From contig BSBM01000190.1 in assembly GCA_027924585.1 (NCBI GenBank), positions 2,108,001 to 2,172,000 on the forward strand: 64,000 nt of DNA, written 5' to 3'. Source of the DNA: Larix kaempferi. Its lineage: Eukaryota > Streptophyta > Pinopsida > Pinales > Pinaceae. The translations under genes were made by a program, and so were the position numbers. The notes beneath the pieces are model-generated. The model ran no database searches. It was not told the DNA's origin and saw nothing but the letters and a program-made list of their open reading frames with translations. Below are positions 21,464-31,882 of this stretch, one piece after another. The stretch's first letter is position 1, and every line of letters starts with the position of its first letter.

Positions 21464-22081
21464 GTCTTAATGAACAACCTGTAATAGAATGAAGGAGAAG
21501 AAAGAATGGGAATGGGATAGGAGAAGAGGAAAGATCCATCAACAAACAACACATATATACAAAAAAATTTCAAAAAATGGACATTGGGCTTACCTCTTTA
21601 GCTCTCCAAGTATTTGTAAAAGTAGATGGCAACCTTTGTGTTGACTCCTTGCTTCCACAAATCTCCTTGACACGGTTCTCCAAAAGGGAAAAAGGCTTCA
21701 CCAATATACACATTAACACTCAAAAATTGAAAACTTCAAAGTTAAGAGATCTTTGTTCTTGGCAAATGATATAATTACCATTTGACTCAATCACCAAAAT
21801 AAAAACTGGAATTGAACGACCTCACCTCACCTCTATCTCCTTTTTTCCGCCTTTGCTGCCACTTCTACATAGCACTACAGAGTTCAAATCAAGAGGCTCA
21901 TAAAAATCTATCTCATTTCTTCCTTGTTGGGCTTCTATCTTTCAATTGTGCACCCTTCTTTTCACTTGCGATTGCTCCAAGCCTTGCTCCCTTCGTTGGA
22001 TATGAACCCACGATCACAACCTTGGCACCGTTGCTGGAGAGCATTACCTTGCGTGAAGGTACGGAGGAGAATGCAAAAACG
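21464..22081. other. Upstream flank of the hAT gene; no gene seen
   Basis: AT- and CT-rich DNA 5' of the minus-strand hAT start, probably its leader and promoter. No coding match was found. A stretch near 22000-22040 (GGATATGAACCCACGATC) resembles a tRNA B-box only loosely and was not called. Confidence 0.35.
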
Positions 22082-22395
22082 TAGGTGTAGTGTGTTCGCA
22101 GATGAGGTTAAACTATTTGTGGAAGGTGATGCTGATCAGCTGGTGGTTGCACCCACTTGAAGGATATGACGATAGGGTAAGATTGGAGAAAATATAGTCC
22201 ATGCAAAGGTATAGATGAGAGTTAACGTAGAGATACAAAGGTGTAGCACGTGTGCAGTTGAGGTCGAACTATCTGTGGAAGGTGATGCTGATTAGTTGGT
22301 GGTCGCACTCACGTGAAGGAGAGGAGGATAGGGTAAGACTGGAGAAATATAGTCCGTGCAAAGATACAGAGGAGAGTTTAACGTAGAGACACGGA
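22082..22395. repeat. Two tandem ~155 bp units
   Basis: GTGTAG.....GTGCAGTTGAGGT-like starts are followed by GTGGAAGGTGATGCTGAT (near 22118 and 22275), GATAGGGTAAGA and GTTAACGTAGAGA. The second copy is followed at once by the MITE at 22409, and GTTAACGT at the repeat end served as its target site. Confidence 0.65.
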
Positions 22396-22408
22396 GGAGA
22401 GTTAACGT

Positions 22409-22771
22409 CAATGTTCCCCCAAGTTTCTGGGAGGGGGGACGTGGGAGCAGGGAAACGCACATTCGGGACGTGTGGAGACCACCCCCAAATTTTAGGGAAA
22501 TTCGGGGGGGGGGACGTCCCTAAAATTATAAAAATAAAATAAAATACCAAAAATAATATTTATGTATATTCATGATTGTGCATTGTAAATATCAAATATA
22601 TTGATTTATTTTCTAAGTAAGTACTAAGTAGGGATTGTAAAAAGTGAAAATAATGGAAAAACATAAAAAAAAAATATTCGCAGGGGCATGGGTGGGGGGA
22701 AACATTTTGTTATGAGTCCCCTGGACGTCAGGACGCAGGAAATGCGGGAAACGTGTCCCCGTGGAACACTG
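22409..22771. mobile_element. hAT-type MITE, 363 bp
   Basis: The ends read CAATGTTCC and, inward from the right, CAGTGTTCC. Flanking 8-bp duplications are GTTAACGT (22401-22408) and GTTATCGT (22772-22779), one mismatch apart. Subterminal regions are G-rich (GGGAGGGGGGACGTGGG and GGGGGGGGGACG). It has no coding capacity. It shares the CARTGTT terminus with the element at 991-2363. Confidence 0.75.
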
Positions 22772-22779
22772 GTTATCGT

Positions 22780-23096
22780 AGATATACCAGGGTTAACACA
22801 GTCATGTAGAAGGAGCTCCATTCTGGGTGTAAAAGATTAGTGTTTTGAAATCATAGTGGAAATGTGCATGAGTAGTCTGGCTGGTCCGAGAGAGAAAGCA
22901 CTTGCAGGGAAAAGGAATAAGATGAAACAGTTATGGTTGCAGATGGCAGACTGGCGAGAGTGCTAGCAGCTAGACACCAGATAAACACCCTTAGAATGGC
23001 AGGTTTGAGGACTTAGAGGGTAGAGGCAGAGAATAACTAGACTGGCAAAGGAACTGATGGGACAAGAGTTATGGCAAAGCCCAACTCTGATACCAC
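22780..23096 (-). other. Leader and primer-binding site of a minus-strand LTR element
   Basis: On the minus strand, TGGTATCAGAGTTGG (23095-23081) is an initiator-Met-tRNA primer site one base inside the LTR end. The leader then runs leftward with no gag frame and is interrupted by the MITE. No matching second LTR was found, so the element is truncated. Confidence 0.6.
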
Positions 23097-23347
23097 TGAA
23101 GGAACAACTACTGGATTGATTTTTTTATTGAAGGCAAATAGGTCTTTTATACAACCGGAGGACCTTGGCAGGACCTTTGGCCTTTCATATGCCAAGGTAC
23201 GTGTCTTCTCTCTTATTTGTAATTGAAAAGTTATTTACAATTTTACAAGAAAACCTTAACGCTATGGATTAGGTTTTCAACAAATTCAAAAAGTTGATGA
23301 ACTCTACTCTGATTTGAGGATTCTGCATAAGGTTCTGATTCCCTACA
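23097..23347 (-). repeat. Short LTR (251 bp) with TATA box
   Basis: On the minus strand it begins TGTAGGGAATCAG and ends GTTGTTCCTTCA, with the primer site one base further on. A TGTATAAAAGACC box lies near 23150 on the minus strand. Confidence 0.6.
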
Positions 23348-23499
23348 TTACGGTGTGAGGATGTAGAAGAGGGAGTCCACCTTTGGAATGGATCATTTAT
23401 ATTGCCTAGAATCGTTTTCTTCTAAAGAGAATTTTTCATAGTCAGAAGGCCTTGCTGCCATATGTCTATCCTCATACATGATCTAATTGTAATCAATAT

Positions 23500-24450
23500 T
23501 CTTCCTTCTAGGGCAGGTGATCTTTTAGTGGCCATAATATTTGCAGTTTGTACATCTAAATGGCACATTTGTGTAGTCTAGGATCTGCTAAAAATTGGTC
23601 TCCCCAACTTCACTATTAATAGCATCTGGTAGCCCATTTACCACATGTAGCTGTCCACAAATTTTAGCAATAGAGGTGGTTCCATATTCAGTCTTTGGGT
23701 CTGTTTTAAGGAAAACTCCTAATTGGTTCCCGGTTATTTGGAAGACCAACTCCTGAACTTGAGTAGGGAGGTGTGGAAGCCTTGCCGAGATGGGCAATTG
23801 AGTCACCTTTTTACAAAGGGGGTCAAACCTTTGGGGTCCACTTAAGAGTGTCATGCAGTTGAACCCTGGAACCATAGTCCACCTAAATAGATACTGTCCC
23901 TGTCTCATCCTCTGTATAAAGGTTATGAAAACCTAGCACCCAGGAAAGCTGTTGGATCATATCGCAAAAATCTGTTCTAGTGAGTACTAACCCACCGTTT
24001 AAGAGGTTTTTCATTTAACTGCCTAGCATGGAAGTGGCCTATCCGTGGTTTCTGAGTATCTTAAAACTGTGTCCTGAACCAGTAATGGCTCGACAACAAC
24101 TCATTTTCTCAGCTCTCTTCATCACACATGTTGTGATGCCTAAGTCAGATCTGAGAACATACTTTGAGCCCCTCACTTACTGATTTTACCTGCTGCAAGG
24201 AAAAAACTCTGGCCATAGGTTTTGTTCTCTAAGAATGTTTCTATGTTGCCCACATCCCAAACATGAGAGATCTATTGCATCTGGCTTCCATGGCTTCCAC
24301 CATTGCCCCCTTGAGATTATAATTTTGGCTAACTGCATTCTGACAACCCAGTGATCATTCACGATTAAATTGTATGCCATTGATAAGACTATCTGGGTAA
24401 TACCTCCCAAGGGTTTCACCCTTTTAGTTCTTGTTGTTCTCAGTTGACTG
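23500..24450 (-). pseudogene. DUF4283 / zinc-knuckle protein remnant (LINE ORF1 type)
   Basis: The minus frame 23908-23588 contains GFNCMTLLSGPQRFDP, LPISARLPHLPTQVQELVF, GNQLGVFLKTDPKTEY and NGLPDAINSEVGETNF, the DUF4283 pattern. It continues at 23580-23530 with DYTNVPFRCTNCKYYGH, the start of a CCHC_4-type zinc knuckle, broken by a stop. A further block at 24419-24186 belongs upstream. Such proteins are nucleic-acid-binding first ORFs of plant LINEs or domesticated relatives. Frameshifts and stops make this copy non-functional, and no reverse transcriptase adjoins it. Confidence 0.7.
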
Positions 24451-24717
24451 CTTGTGAAAAACTGAGGGGGACCCCCAAAGCTATAATTGTTGCGTTTGTA
24501 TTCACCCGATCTGCATGGTGGGAGACAGATCTATTATATGCGTCCTCTCCCTGGGTATAATCCTAATTTGAAAAACCTTCCCTCCCTGCATCTTTGCTCT
24601 CTTCCATAATCAGCACATCCGATTTGTATTTATATATATGCACATATGTACATATGTTAACATTTCTGCAACATTTATATTGTGTTTTCGGCAGTTGCAG
24701 CTACTGTGCACATCTGA

Positions 24718-25063
24718 TGTGGGAAAATCCCACTCATGAGTAGAGTTCTATACAAAATGCGCGAAAGGAATCTGACTGAATTTTCTTTAAGCAAGCATAG
24801 GCTTATATAGCCCCACAGTTAGAAAATTACTTCAACAAACTAGGAGGCAAGATCCTAAAGAATAGCAAGTACATGCAATAATCGAGCTAGTTAGAGATAA
24901 GATTCCAACTACTCCATGAGAATAGGAAACCACACCGATTACTCCATAAAATAGGAAACTAAGACTACACCACACACAAGCCACAATAATACTCTCCCAT
25001 GTGGATATACAAGATAAATAATAAGCTATAAAGCATTAAAAATCCTAAGATTCCCTATCATCA
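24718..25063 (-). mobile_element. Small solo LTR (346 bp) upstream of the PRORP exon
   Basis: It begins TGTGGGAAAATCCCAC and ends CCCTATCATCA. Flanks TCTGA (24713-24717) and TCTCA (25064-25068) are a 5-bp duplication with one mismatch. On the minus strand there is a TATATAA box (near 24808), which suggests the orientation. No primer site lies next to it. Confidence 0.55.
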
Positions 25064-25315
25064 TCTCACGCGATGTTTCTGTAGAGATCCAATCCCGAGA
25101 AACTTAATGACTATATATTCATTGTTTCATCATTTGTTGAATAAATATATAAACTTATATCGTTGATCAATTCAGAGTTACCTTCTTTGCAATAGTTGAA
25201 ATTTATATTTGTTGCTAATGTCGAACTATATGATACTGAAGTTTGGGCCTACATAGTAATTAATTCACAAATTGATTCAGCTACAATTTCTAATTTTGTA
25301 TGCTGTTTCATATAG

Positions 25316-25408
25316 GAATGGCTCGATGAACATGGCCCGTTTGAAGCGGTTGTGGATGGTGCAAATATGGGCCTTATTCAGCGAATTAAAAACTTCAGTT
25401 TTTCTCAG
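25316..25408 (+). CDS. PRORP: PRORP (proteinaceous RNase P), NYN-domain exon 1 of those visible
   Basis: The 93-bp exon encodes EWLDEHGPFEAVVDGANMGL then IQRIKNFSFSQ. It is flanked by TTTCATATAG acceptor and CAG/GTAATT donor sites and starts and ends in phase 0. PRORP enzymes are protein-only RNase P: they remove 5' leaders from precursor tRNAs in organelles and nucleus, using an N-terminal PPR domain and a C-terminal NYN metallonuclease domain. This exon opens the nuclease domain. The Asp of VVDGAN (25355-25357) corresponds to D399 of Arabidopsis PRORP1, a metal ligand. Upstream exons with the PPR repeats are not in the window or not recognisable. I cannot tell which paralogue it is or which compartment it serves. 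Confidence 0.92.
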
Positions 25409-26622
25409 GTAATTTGTCATGTAGTTATTTTTTGTGTCGTATCTGTAAAAAAGTGTTAGGGCATAGGATGGCAGTTTGGATTTAGTATAGAATGCTATGA
25501 ATTTCTGTCTTCTTTTTCCCAAAAACAACGTGGTTATATGAAGCTACAATGTAATGCAGCTGGGATTATTTTATGCCACATAACCATAGTTTACAGTCAT
25601 TATTACGAAACTTACAAAACTACTTTTTGCATCTTCACTAACGTTACATTATGGCAGCTTACATCATGACCAAATTTACAAAAGTAGCCTAACCTCTGAA
25701 ACATAAACAAATATTCCCTACTCACAAAGATTGGGGCGGGCCCATCCAAATAACAATACAGGAACCTTATCAGACCTGTCAGCTGGAAGTTTGCGTCTTG
25801 ACCAATTTTACGAAAGTAGACTAATCTCTGAACCATAAACAATATTTCTCTACCCACAAAAATTGGAGCAGGCCCATCCAAAAAGAAGACGAACCTAAGT
25901 AGATCTGTCAACTGGAAGTGATTGGCTCAACCCAACTTAGGGCATCTTTCCTTGCAGTGTGCTGTTCCTCATGAGCTGCTTTTATTCTATGCATGGTTGC
26001 TGCCACCCATACTTTTCTATTTTGCCTCCTTCTTCAGTTGCCTGGCCATCTTCTTAATTGTCCCTTTGCAAACAACCTCTTCAGCCAATAACTCTTCCCT
26101 AGTGGCATCTCTCTAGAATCTAATTTGCAGTTACCTTGGGGTTAAAATTTCCATATATTTGCCATTTTATCAGCTGCTTTATTATACTGTCTTTTACATG
26201 GTTCCTGATGGTAATGTCATTTCCTGTAGAAGATTATACAACTCCAATCTCCTGTTACCCAGTTGCCAGTGATGAGAATTAAAATGGGCATATAGTCCTC
26301 TCCAATCGTTAATCTGACTATTTTGAGCTTGATAGAAATGGCCAACTCCTGTATTAAAGCAACAAACATCCTTCTCAACCCAACTGAGTACCTGAGTAGT
26401 GGGAACAATACAGCAATACGCAAACAAAAACACTCTTTATACATTACTTTTAGCAGTCTCTCTGAAGTTTATTTTTGCATGATTTGTGTGGGAGCTTTAG
26501 TAAGACAACCAACCATGGTCTGTCTTTGACAGAAGCCAGGAATTTCTATTGATAACTAGGAGATATAATAGCATTATTTACTAGTGATTGATGAATATTA
26601 TTCTTGTTATCATGTTTGACAG
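25409..26622 (+). other. PRORP intron (1.2 kb) with a 132-bp duplication
   Basis: The intron lies between CAG/GTAATT and TTTGACAG. At about 25659-25918 it holds two tandem copies of a ~132 bp segment (TGACCAA.TTTACRAAAGTAG... at 25667 and 25799), giving a 99-codon antisense frame with a doubled LDGPAPIFV segment. The rest shows no repeat or coding match. Confidence 0.75.
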
Positions 26623-26804
26623 GTAAATGATATTGCCAAGGGGATAAAACAAATGAGTCCATCAAAGAAAATGCCCCTCATCATCTTGCACCACAGACGT
26701 ACAATAGAAGGACCTGCTAATAGGCCTGTAAATAAACAATTAATTGAGAATTGGAGAAAAGCTGGTGCTCTCTACACCACACCGACAGGATCAGATGATG
26801 ACTG
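26623..26804 (+). CDS. PRORP: PRORP NYN-domain exon 2 of those visible
   Basis: The 182-bp exon starts in phase 0 after GACAG and ends in the Trp codon TG/G at ACTG/GTAAGA. It encodes VNDIAKGIKQMSPSKKMPLI, then ILHHRRTIEGPANRPVNKQL and a segment ending TTPTGSDDDW. The adjacent Asp residues before the split Trp (26797-26802) match D474 and D475 of Arabidopsis PRORP1, which bind the catalytic metals. The HHRRTIEGPAN stretch is a conserved PRORP signature. There are no stops or frameshifts. Confidence 0.94.
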
Positions 26805-27029
26805 GTAAGAATGAATATGCTTGTGGCATTGAACTCCTAGGCATTTGACGATGGCATTGTTGAATTGCATGTTCCATTCTCAAATTTGCTTCTTAGAAGC
26901 TTTCTGCTGTGCACAGGTTTCAAGATCATGAATCTTTTGAATTTTCTGGGTAGTAACAGTTGTGATTGTTAATTTTTTGGTAGAGTTAGGGTTTTATGCA
27001 GAAGAATAAAAATCAATATACTTTAATGC

Positions 27030-27743
27030 AAAATTACATTTAATAAACAAGTACTGATACTAAATAGTAAAACAGTAACAAAACATAATTTTCATCTCTT
27101 TCAACTTTTCCACTTTAACACTACCGGTTGGGTCACTGTGTTAAAGTAATCTTCAGTAACATGTAATTACTAATAGTAGTTAATCAACATTAACAAAAGT
27201 AAAGAAGACAAGTTTAGGGTACTTACCTGGAATGTAGAACCTTCCTGTTTTATACTCAGAAAATTTTACTTTCAGAAAAAAATGACTGTGCCTCTCAGAG
27301 GTCAGTCAATCACTAGGAACCAGATGACCCTGTTAGGGGGTAACTGGTAAGTACAAACCAGAGAAAGAGAGATGAATGGTTGAAGGCAAAAGGTAGAGGT
27401 AGACAACGACAGTCAAAAAACACAGTTACAGTCTCAATCAAAAACAAGGTTACTATAAAAAATCCCAACAGAGTCTCAACACAAGAGATCAGAAGACAAG
27501 TGATTCTCAGCACACCAGTAAACAAATCTGACCAAAAAACACAGTTACAGTCTCTACTGAACCAGAGATAAGACTTGACATTCCGATCTGGGCATAGGCA
27601 AAGCTCAGCATAAAAGAAACTTTAAGTTCAATCCAATCTGCCCACACAAAACGTGGTCCTCACAGATGAGCTGTACTCTAGCAGATTTAGGCCAAGGTGA
27701 CTCACTGCCTCCACAAGATAGCACACAGTAGGGTAAAACAGAC
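27030..27743. repeat. Dispersed repeat D, copy 1 (left part)
   Basis: AACATAATTTTCATCTCTTTCAACTT at about 27082 and the following blocks, including GGTCACT and ACCAGAGAAAGAGAGA, recur in the same order at 54560-54830. The repeat is cut by the MITE and probably continues after 28492. Its class is not clear; it could be an LTR or leader of a retroelement. Confidence 0.4.
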
Positions 27744-27751
27744 CCATAAGG

Positions 27752-28484
27752 CATAGTAGCAAGATTCGAGTACGGATTCGAATACGATTCGGATACGATA
27801 CGGAAAAAATACGTAATAAAAAAATCAAGTACCACTAAAATATGGAAGTAGACATCTTATAAATACAAAAAACATGCAATTTTAATTTAAAAAAAATAAA
27901 ATTATACATAATCATTCCAAATTTTAACATCTCATTCATTTTTCATTGAAAACTTTAAAAATAAAACTTAAAACTACACAGATCTATTTTTATTTAAAAT
28001 GAAAACAAAAAAACTACATAAATTTACTTTTTGATAAATAATAAATACTAAAATGTAAAATTAAAATAACAATCGTATAAAATAAAATTTAAATAAAAAA
28101 ACTACATGTAATAAAATAAAACTTAAATAAAAAAACTACATGTAATAAAATAAAACTTAAATAAAAAAACTACATGTAATAGTAATAAGGTCACGAATAA
28201 CGCAGATGATATAAAAGTTTAACAGTATAACATATACTAACACTAAATTAAAAAAGTATTTTAAAGTTTTTTCTTAAATAAATCTTTTTATTAATAGGCC
28301 ATGCTTTGGAGTTTTATATTTTATTGTATCAATATGAATTGGATTCCAATTCACTTCGTTCAAAATTGGGTAAATAAATAGTGGACTGTACCGAACCTGT
28401 ATCGTCTCGAGTGTTCGCCGTATTTTTAACCTGGTTTGAATTTCCGTACAGCAACTCCCAATACGGCCGTATTTTGCTACTATG
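27752..28484. mobile_element. hAT-type MITE, 733 bp
   Basis: The termini are CATAGTAGCAAGAT and, inward from the right, CATAGTAGCAAAAT. The 8-bp duplications are CCATAAGG (27744-27751) and CCTTAAGG (28485-28492). The subterminal left part repeats ATTCGAGTACGGATTCGAATACG-like units. The interior is AT-rich and includes a 34-bp repeat present three times (copies of ACTACATGTAAT at 28101, 28135 and 28169). No transposase is encoded. Confidence 0.75.
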
Positions 28485-28572
28485 CCTTAAGGTCTCATGG
28501 TTCACAACTCAACAAGGAGAACACAGCTCAAGTAGAGAAAGCATTAGCAAAAAATATTTGATCAACCCTGGA

Positions 28573-28860
28573 GGCCAAAATCTCCAGACGTCATCCTTCA
28601 ACACTCAACAAAAAAGATCTGAAATAATTAGCAGGTGGGCTGGCGGCCAAAAACTCCAGACGTCATCCTTCAACAATCAACAAAAAAGATCTGAAATAAT
28701 TAGCAGGTGGGCTGGCAGCCAAAAACCCCAGACGCCATCCTTCAAAAATCCACAAAACAGATCTGAAATAATTAGCAGGTGGGCTGGCAGCCAGAAACCC
28801 CAGACGTCATCCTTCAACAATCAACAAAACAGATCTGAAATAATTAGCAGGTGGGTTGGC
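28573..28860 (+). repeat. 72-bp tandem repeat, four copies, in frame
   Basis: Units start at 28573, 28645, 28717 and 28789, and a fifth begins at 28861 but diverges. Each encodes a 24-residue unit of the type GGQKLQTSSFNNQQKRSEII. The containing frame is open from 28381 to 28926, with a non-repetitive start that lies partly inside the MITE. It is more likely a minisatellite whose period happens to be a multiple of three than a real gene. Confidence 0.7.
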
Positions 28861-28929
28861 AGCCAAAGACAGTCAAGCAGCAGTGAGACCTTCACGTTGA
28901 GTGGCAAAGCTGAGATAAGTAGTTAAATG

Positions 28930-30287
28930 AATCTAAACAATGATCTCAATATATAGGATCTTGGATCTTCTAGAAGAATCATTAAATAATCTTTTAAATA
29001 AGTTAGGGTTCCATCAACTTAGGAAGGTACCACTTTAAAAAATAAAATCATAAAAAAATAAAAAAAATAAAAAAAGAAAAAAAAAGTCACATTTAATAAC
29101 ATAAAACATAAGTAGGGTACTAGGATCAATTAGGTGAGGGTACAAGGACTAATACATGACCCAATATAACATAGGTGTGGGTACATGACCCATAACCCCT
29201 AGGACCAAGGGTATACCTTAAATGTGGTCAAACAACCATAGTACCCATAAGACCAAAAACATCAAAGGTGGTACAAATCAAAAGATAACTCAAGGTGGGT
29301 AAAAGACCCTATCAAAGACAAGGTACCAGAAGACAAATAATCAACAAGGTGTAAGGACCAAATGTCAATCAATCAAGTAGGGCACAGCCAATCATCTCTC
29401 TCTCAAATGTACAAGTGTTCCAAATAACCTGAAAGTTCATCATCACTGTATAAGGAAGGGTCCACACGGATGATGTGATCATGTGGTCCTCTAGACTGCT
29501 CCTAAGGTCACATGTTAGTGGCTCCATCAAGGGGTAGTCAGTCCCTTGAGAAGACCATCTAACTCAACCATGTCGAAGACCTAGGAGAAGAGGACATCAC
29601 ATATCATTATCTTGGTAACTGACCAAGAACATCCATTCTCAAGGAATGGCTCTCAGCCCCAACCTGAGCTTTCAGTCCTAGACTGAAACCACCTACAGGA
29701 CCTACTTGGTTCTTGTGACCAAGAATTTGCCTGGTCCTAGACCAGGATGTCTCTGTCTCAACCTGCAGGATTTGCTTGGTCCTTGTGACCAAGAAACTGT
29801 CTCGTCCCAGACCAGAATACCCTAGAGACAAATAGGGGCCCTAGCCACATGCTAGGGACTTTGCCATGGCATCAACTTGCTTGGTCCCCGACCAAGAACC
29901 CCAGGAGACAGCTGGGGCCCTGAGGTACCTTCTAGGGCCTTATTCTTTGCACTGCCTGGTTAACTTGACTAGGAACCCTAGTTAACTGACTAGGGTTCCA
30001 TCCTCTCTGAGAATGGGTCTCGCAGCTGCACTAAATTTAACAGTGATGATTGGAATTGTATTTCCTTAAAACAAGGAATCAACTTGAACTTTACCTTTTT
30101 CATTTTGATAAATTATTATTCTTATTTATTATGCAACAAGTCCATTAAGAAGTTAATTGTGTCCTACTCTATGTAAGCAAAGTACATTTTGAACTTCAAT
30201 GACTATGGTGTAGGGCTCCCTTGAGTTGACAATTTTGTGTGTTCTACATGATTTTAGCCAAGCAATTAATGTTAATTCTCATAAGAT
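28930..30287. other. No gene; A-rich tract and GGTC/GACC inverted repeats
   Basis: 29036-29090 is an A-rich run. 29090-29450 has many GGTAC and AGGTG repeats of low complexity. From 29600 to 30000, short inverted repeats such as CTTGGTCCTTGTGACCAAG recur four or more times between GGGGCCCT blocks. No coding match was found. Confidence 0.4.
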
Positions 30288-31877
30288 GAGATGAGATAAT
30301 TTTATTAATGTCCACAAATGACCAAGTACTATATCAATGGTACTAGTGAATACAATCAATGGTCATTGGATTATTGGAGTGTCTAGAACTCTCCTAGATG
30401 CTTAAATCTAATCAAAATAAAAGAGATTCATACGATAAAGGAGCATGGGCTAGGAGTGAAAAACCCTAAGAGGCCGAATGTCAAACTCAACACCAAGATC
30501 ATAATTGGAATGAAGGTAGAGGTGAAGGAGGGAGAAAGAGGCATCCCTCCCTTCATCTATAACTGTGAAGGAACCAATGCAAAACTTGATCGGGTCATTC
30601 ATAGAGTACATTTTGTTGAGGTGGCTTGGTTGTGCATTCCCCAGAGGAGCTCTAGAGAAAAATGACATGTCTATCCTATCATCCAAGGTTGAGGGGAAGA
30701 AACTCATGATGAAAGTCTGGTTGCTTTCCCACCCTAGTGGGTAGAATTCTATAAGGTGCCAGTTTAGCTGATAGGTCTTCAAGAGTAGGGGTGTTTGTTG
30801 GCTAGGGTGTAGGAGGTTTGTTGGCTCACTAGTGTGCTCTAAAATTGGGGAACTAGCTTAGTGCATCTAGGAATTGAGATACGTTGAAAGAAAGATGTAA
30901 CGAGCTTGACAGTACTAGGTTATGAGAGGTGTTGCAGAATCAATCATATGTGGACCATCTTCTCTTAGATGTACAAGGCTAGGCACCTTTGATAATGGTA
31001 GCCAGATAAAATCATAAGGGAGTCCCTTGGGTCTCACAATAGGCGGAGGAACCTCCCATGAACTTCTAGTATATGGAACATCTGAAAACAAGGTACTCCT
31101 TAAACTCGATCTCTTGGATATGGTATAACTAATAGATCCTCTCAGGTAGTGGGATATGGTTGTTTGTCTCGATTAGTTGAGTGCAAGAGCAAACTTACAA
31201 TTGGTTAAGTGGGATCTTGAGGTTGTGAACCCAATGGCATTGAAGATAGTTAGGGTGGACAATGAGACCATCTTGCAATTGCATGAAATGTTAATAATAA
31301 AAGACCATCTATGAGCCAAGACTTCGAGGGTGGGAGAACCATGTGGTCTGATTGTACACTCGATAGATTTTTTCCCTAACTATCTTGTTGACCTCCCCTT
31401 TAGTGGGGAGGAGATGACCAGGGGCATCCAAAGATCATTTGAAAGGAGGGAGAGGCTATATAAAAATGTCGATGGCCTAGAGAAATGAAGTGGTGTGTGA
31501 GAACTAGCCTTTTCTGCACTCAGAAATGGCAATGGAGGAAAACTCCATGGAAGAGCAAAAGGCGAGATAAGGATGCTTGATTTGTCTAATAGTAGAGTTG
31601 GCTGGAGTATAGATTTTGTGGAGTAAGAAAATAAAATTTAAAATGTTCTCTAGGTGTAAAAATGTACCCCAAGCTCTGGTACGATGATGGCCTCTTGGTC
31701 TGTTCTTTTGCAAAGGATCATAGGTAGCATGATAAATGATAGTTTCTCAACACAGTCCCAATTATCGGAGGACAAATACACTCTCTCAAACCTTGGCCCC
31801 ATAAAGAAGTATGCTCCATAAAGAAGTATGGATTTAATGATGGTGTCAAAAAGTAGGCCTCAAGGTGATCCTATGGC
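30288..31877 (-). pseudogene. LINE copy 3, 3' part (left of the solo LTR)
   Basis: At 30288 the plus strand reads TAAGATGAGATGAGATAATTTTATTAATGTCCA, matching the right-hand ends of the LINE copies at 42630 and 48063. On the minus strand this is the 3' end with a TTATC-type tail. The interior is badly decayed, with a 110-codon minus frame at 30782-30450. It continues on the other side of the solo LTR at 34858. Confidence 0.5.
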
Positions 31878-31882
31878 CTATG

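Noticed and set aside
22000-22060. Possible tRNA gene or tRNA-derived SINE (GAACCCACGATC word)
   Set aside because: No A-box, acceptor pairing or cloverleaf could be drawn.
23588-24419. Host gene with a DUF4283 domain
   Set aside because: Frameshifts and stops separate the blocks and the zinc knuckle is broken; it fits a LINE ORF1 relic.
28573-28860. CRISPR-like array
   Set aside because: The repeats are directly adjacent with no unique spacers, and the genome is a plant nuclear genome.
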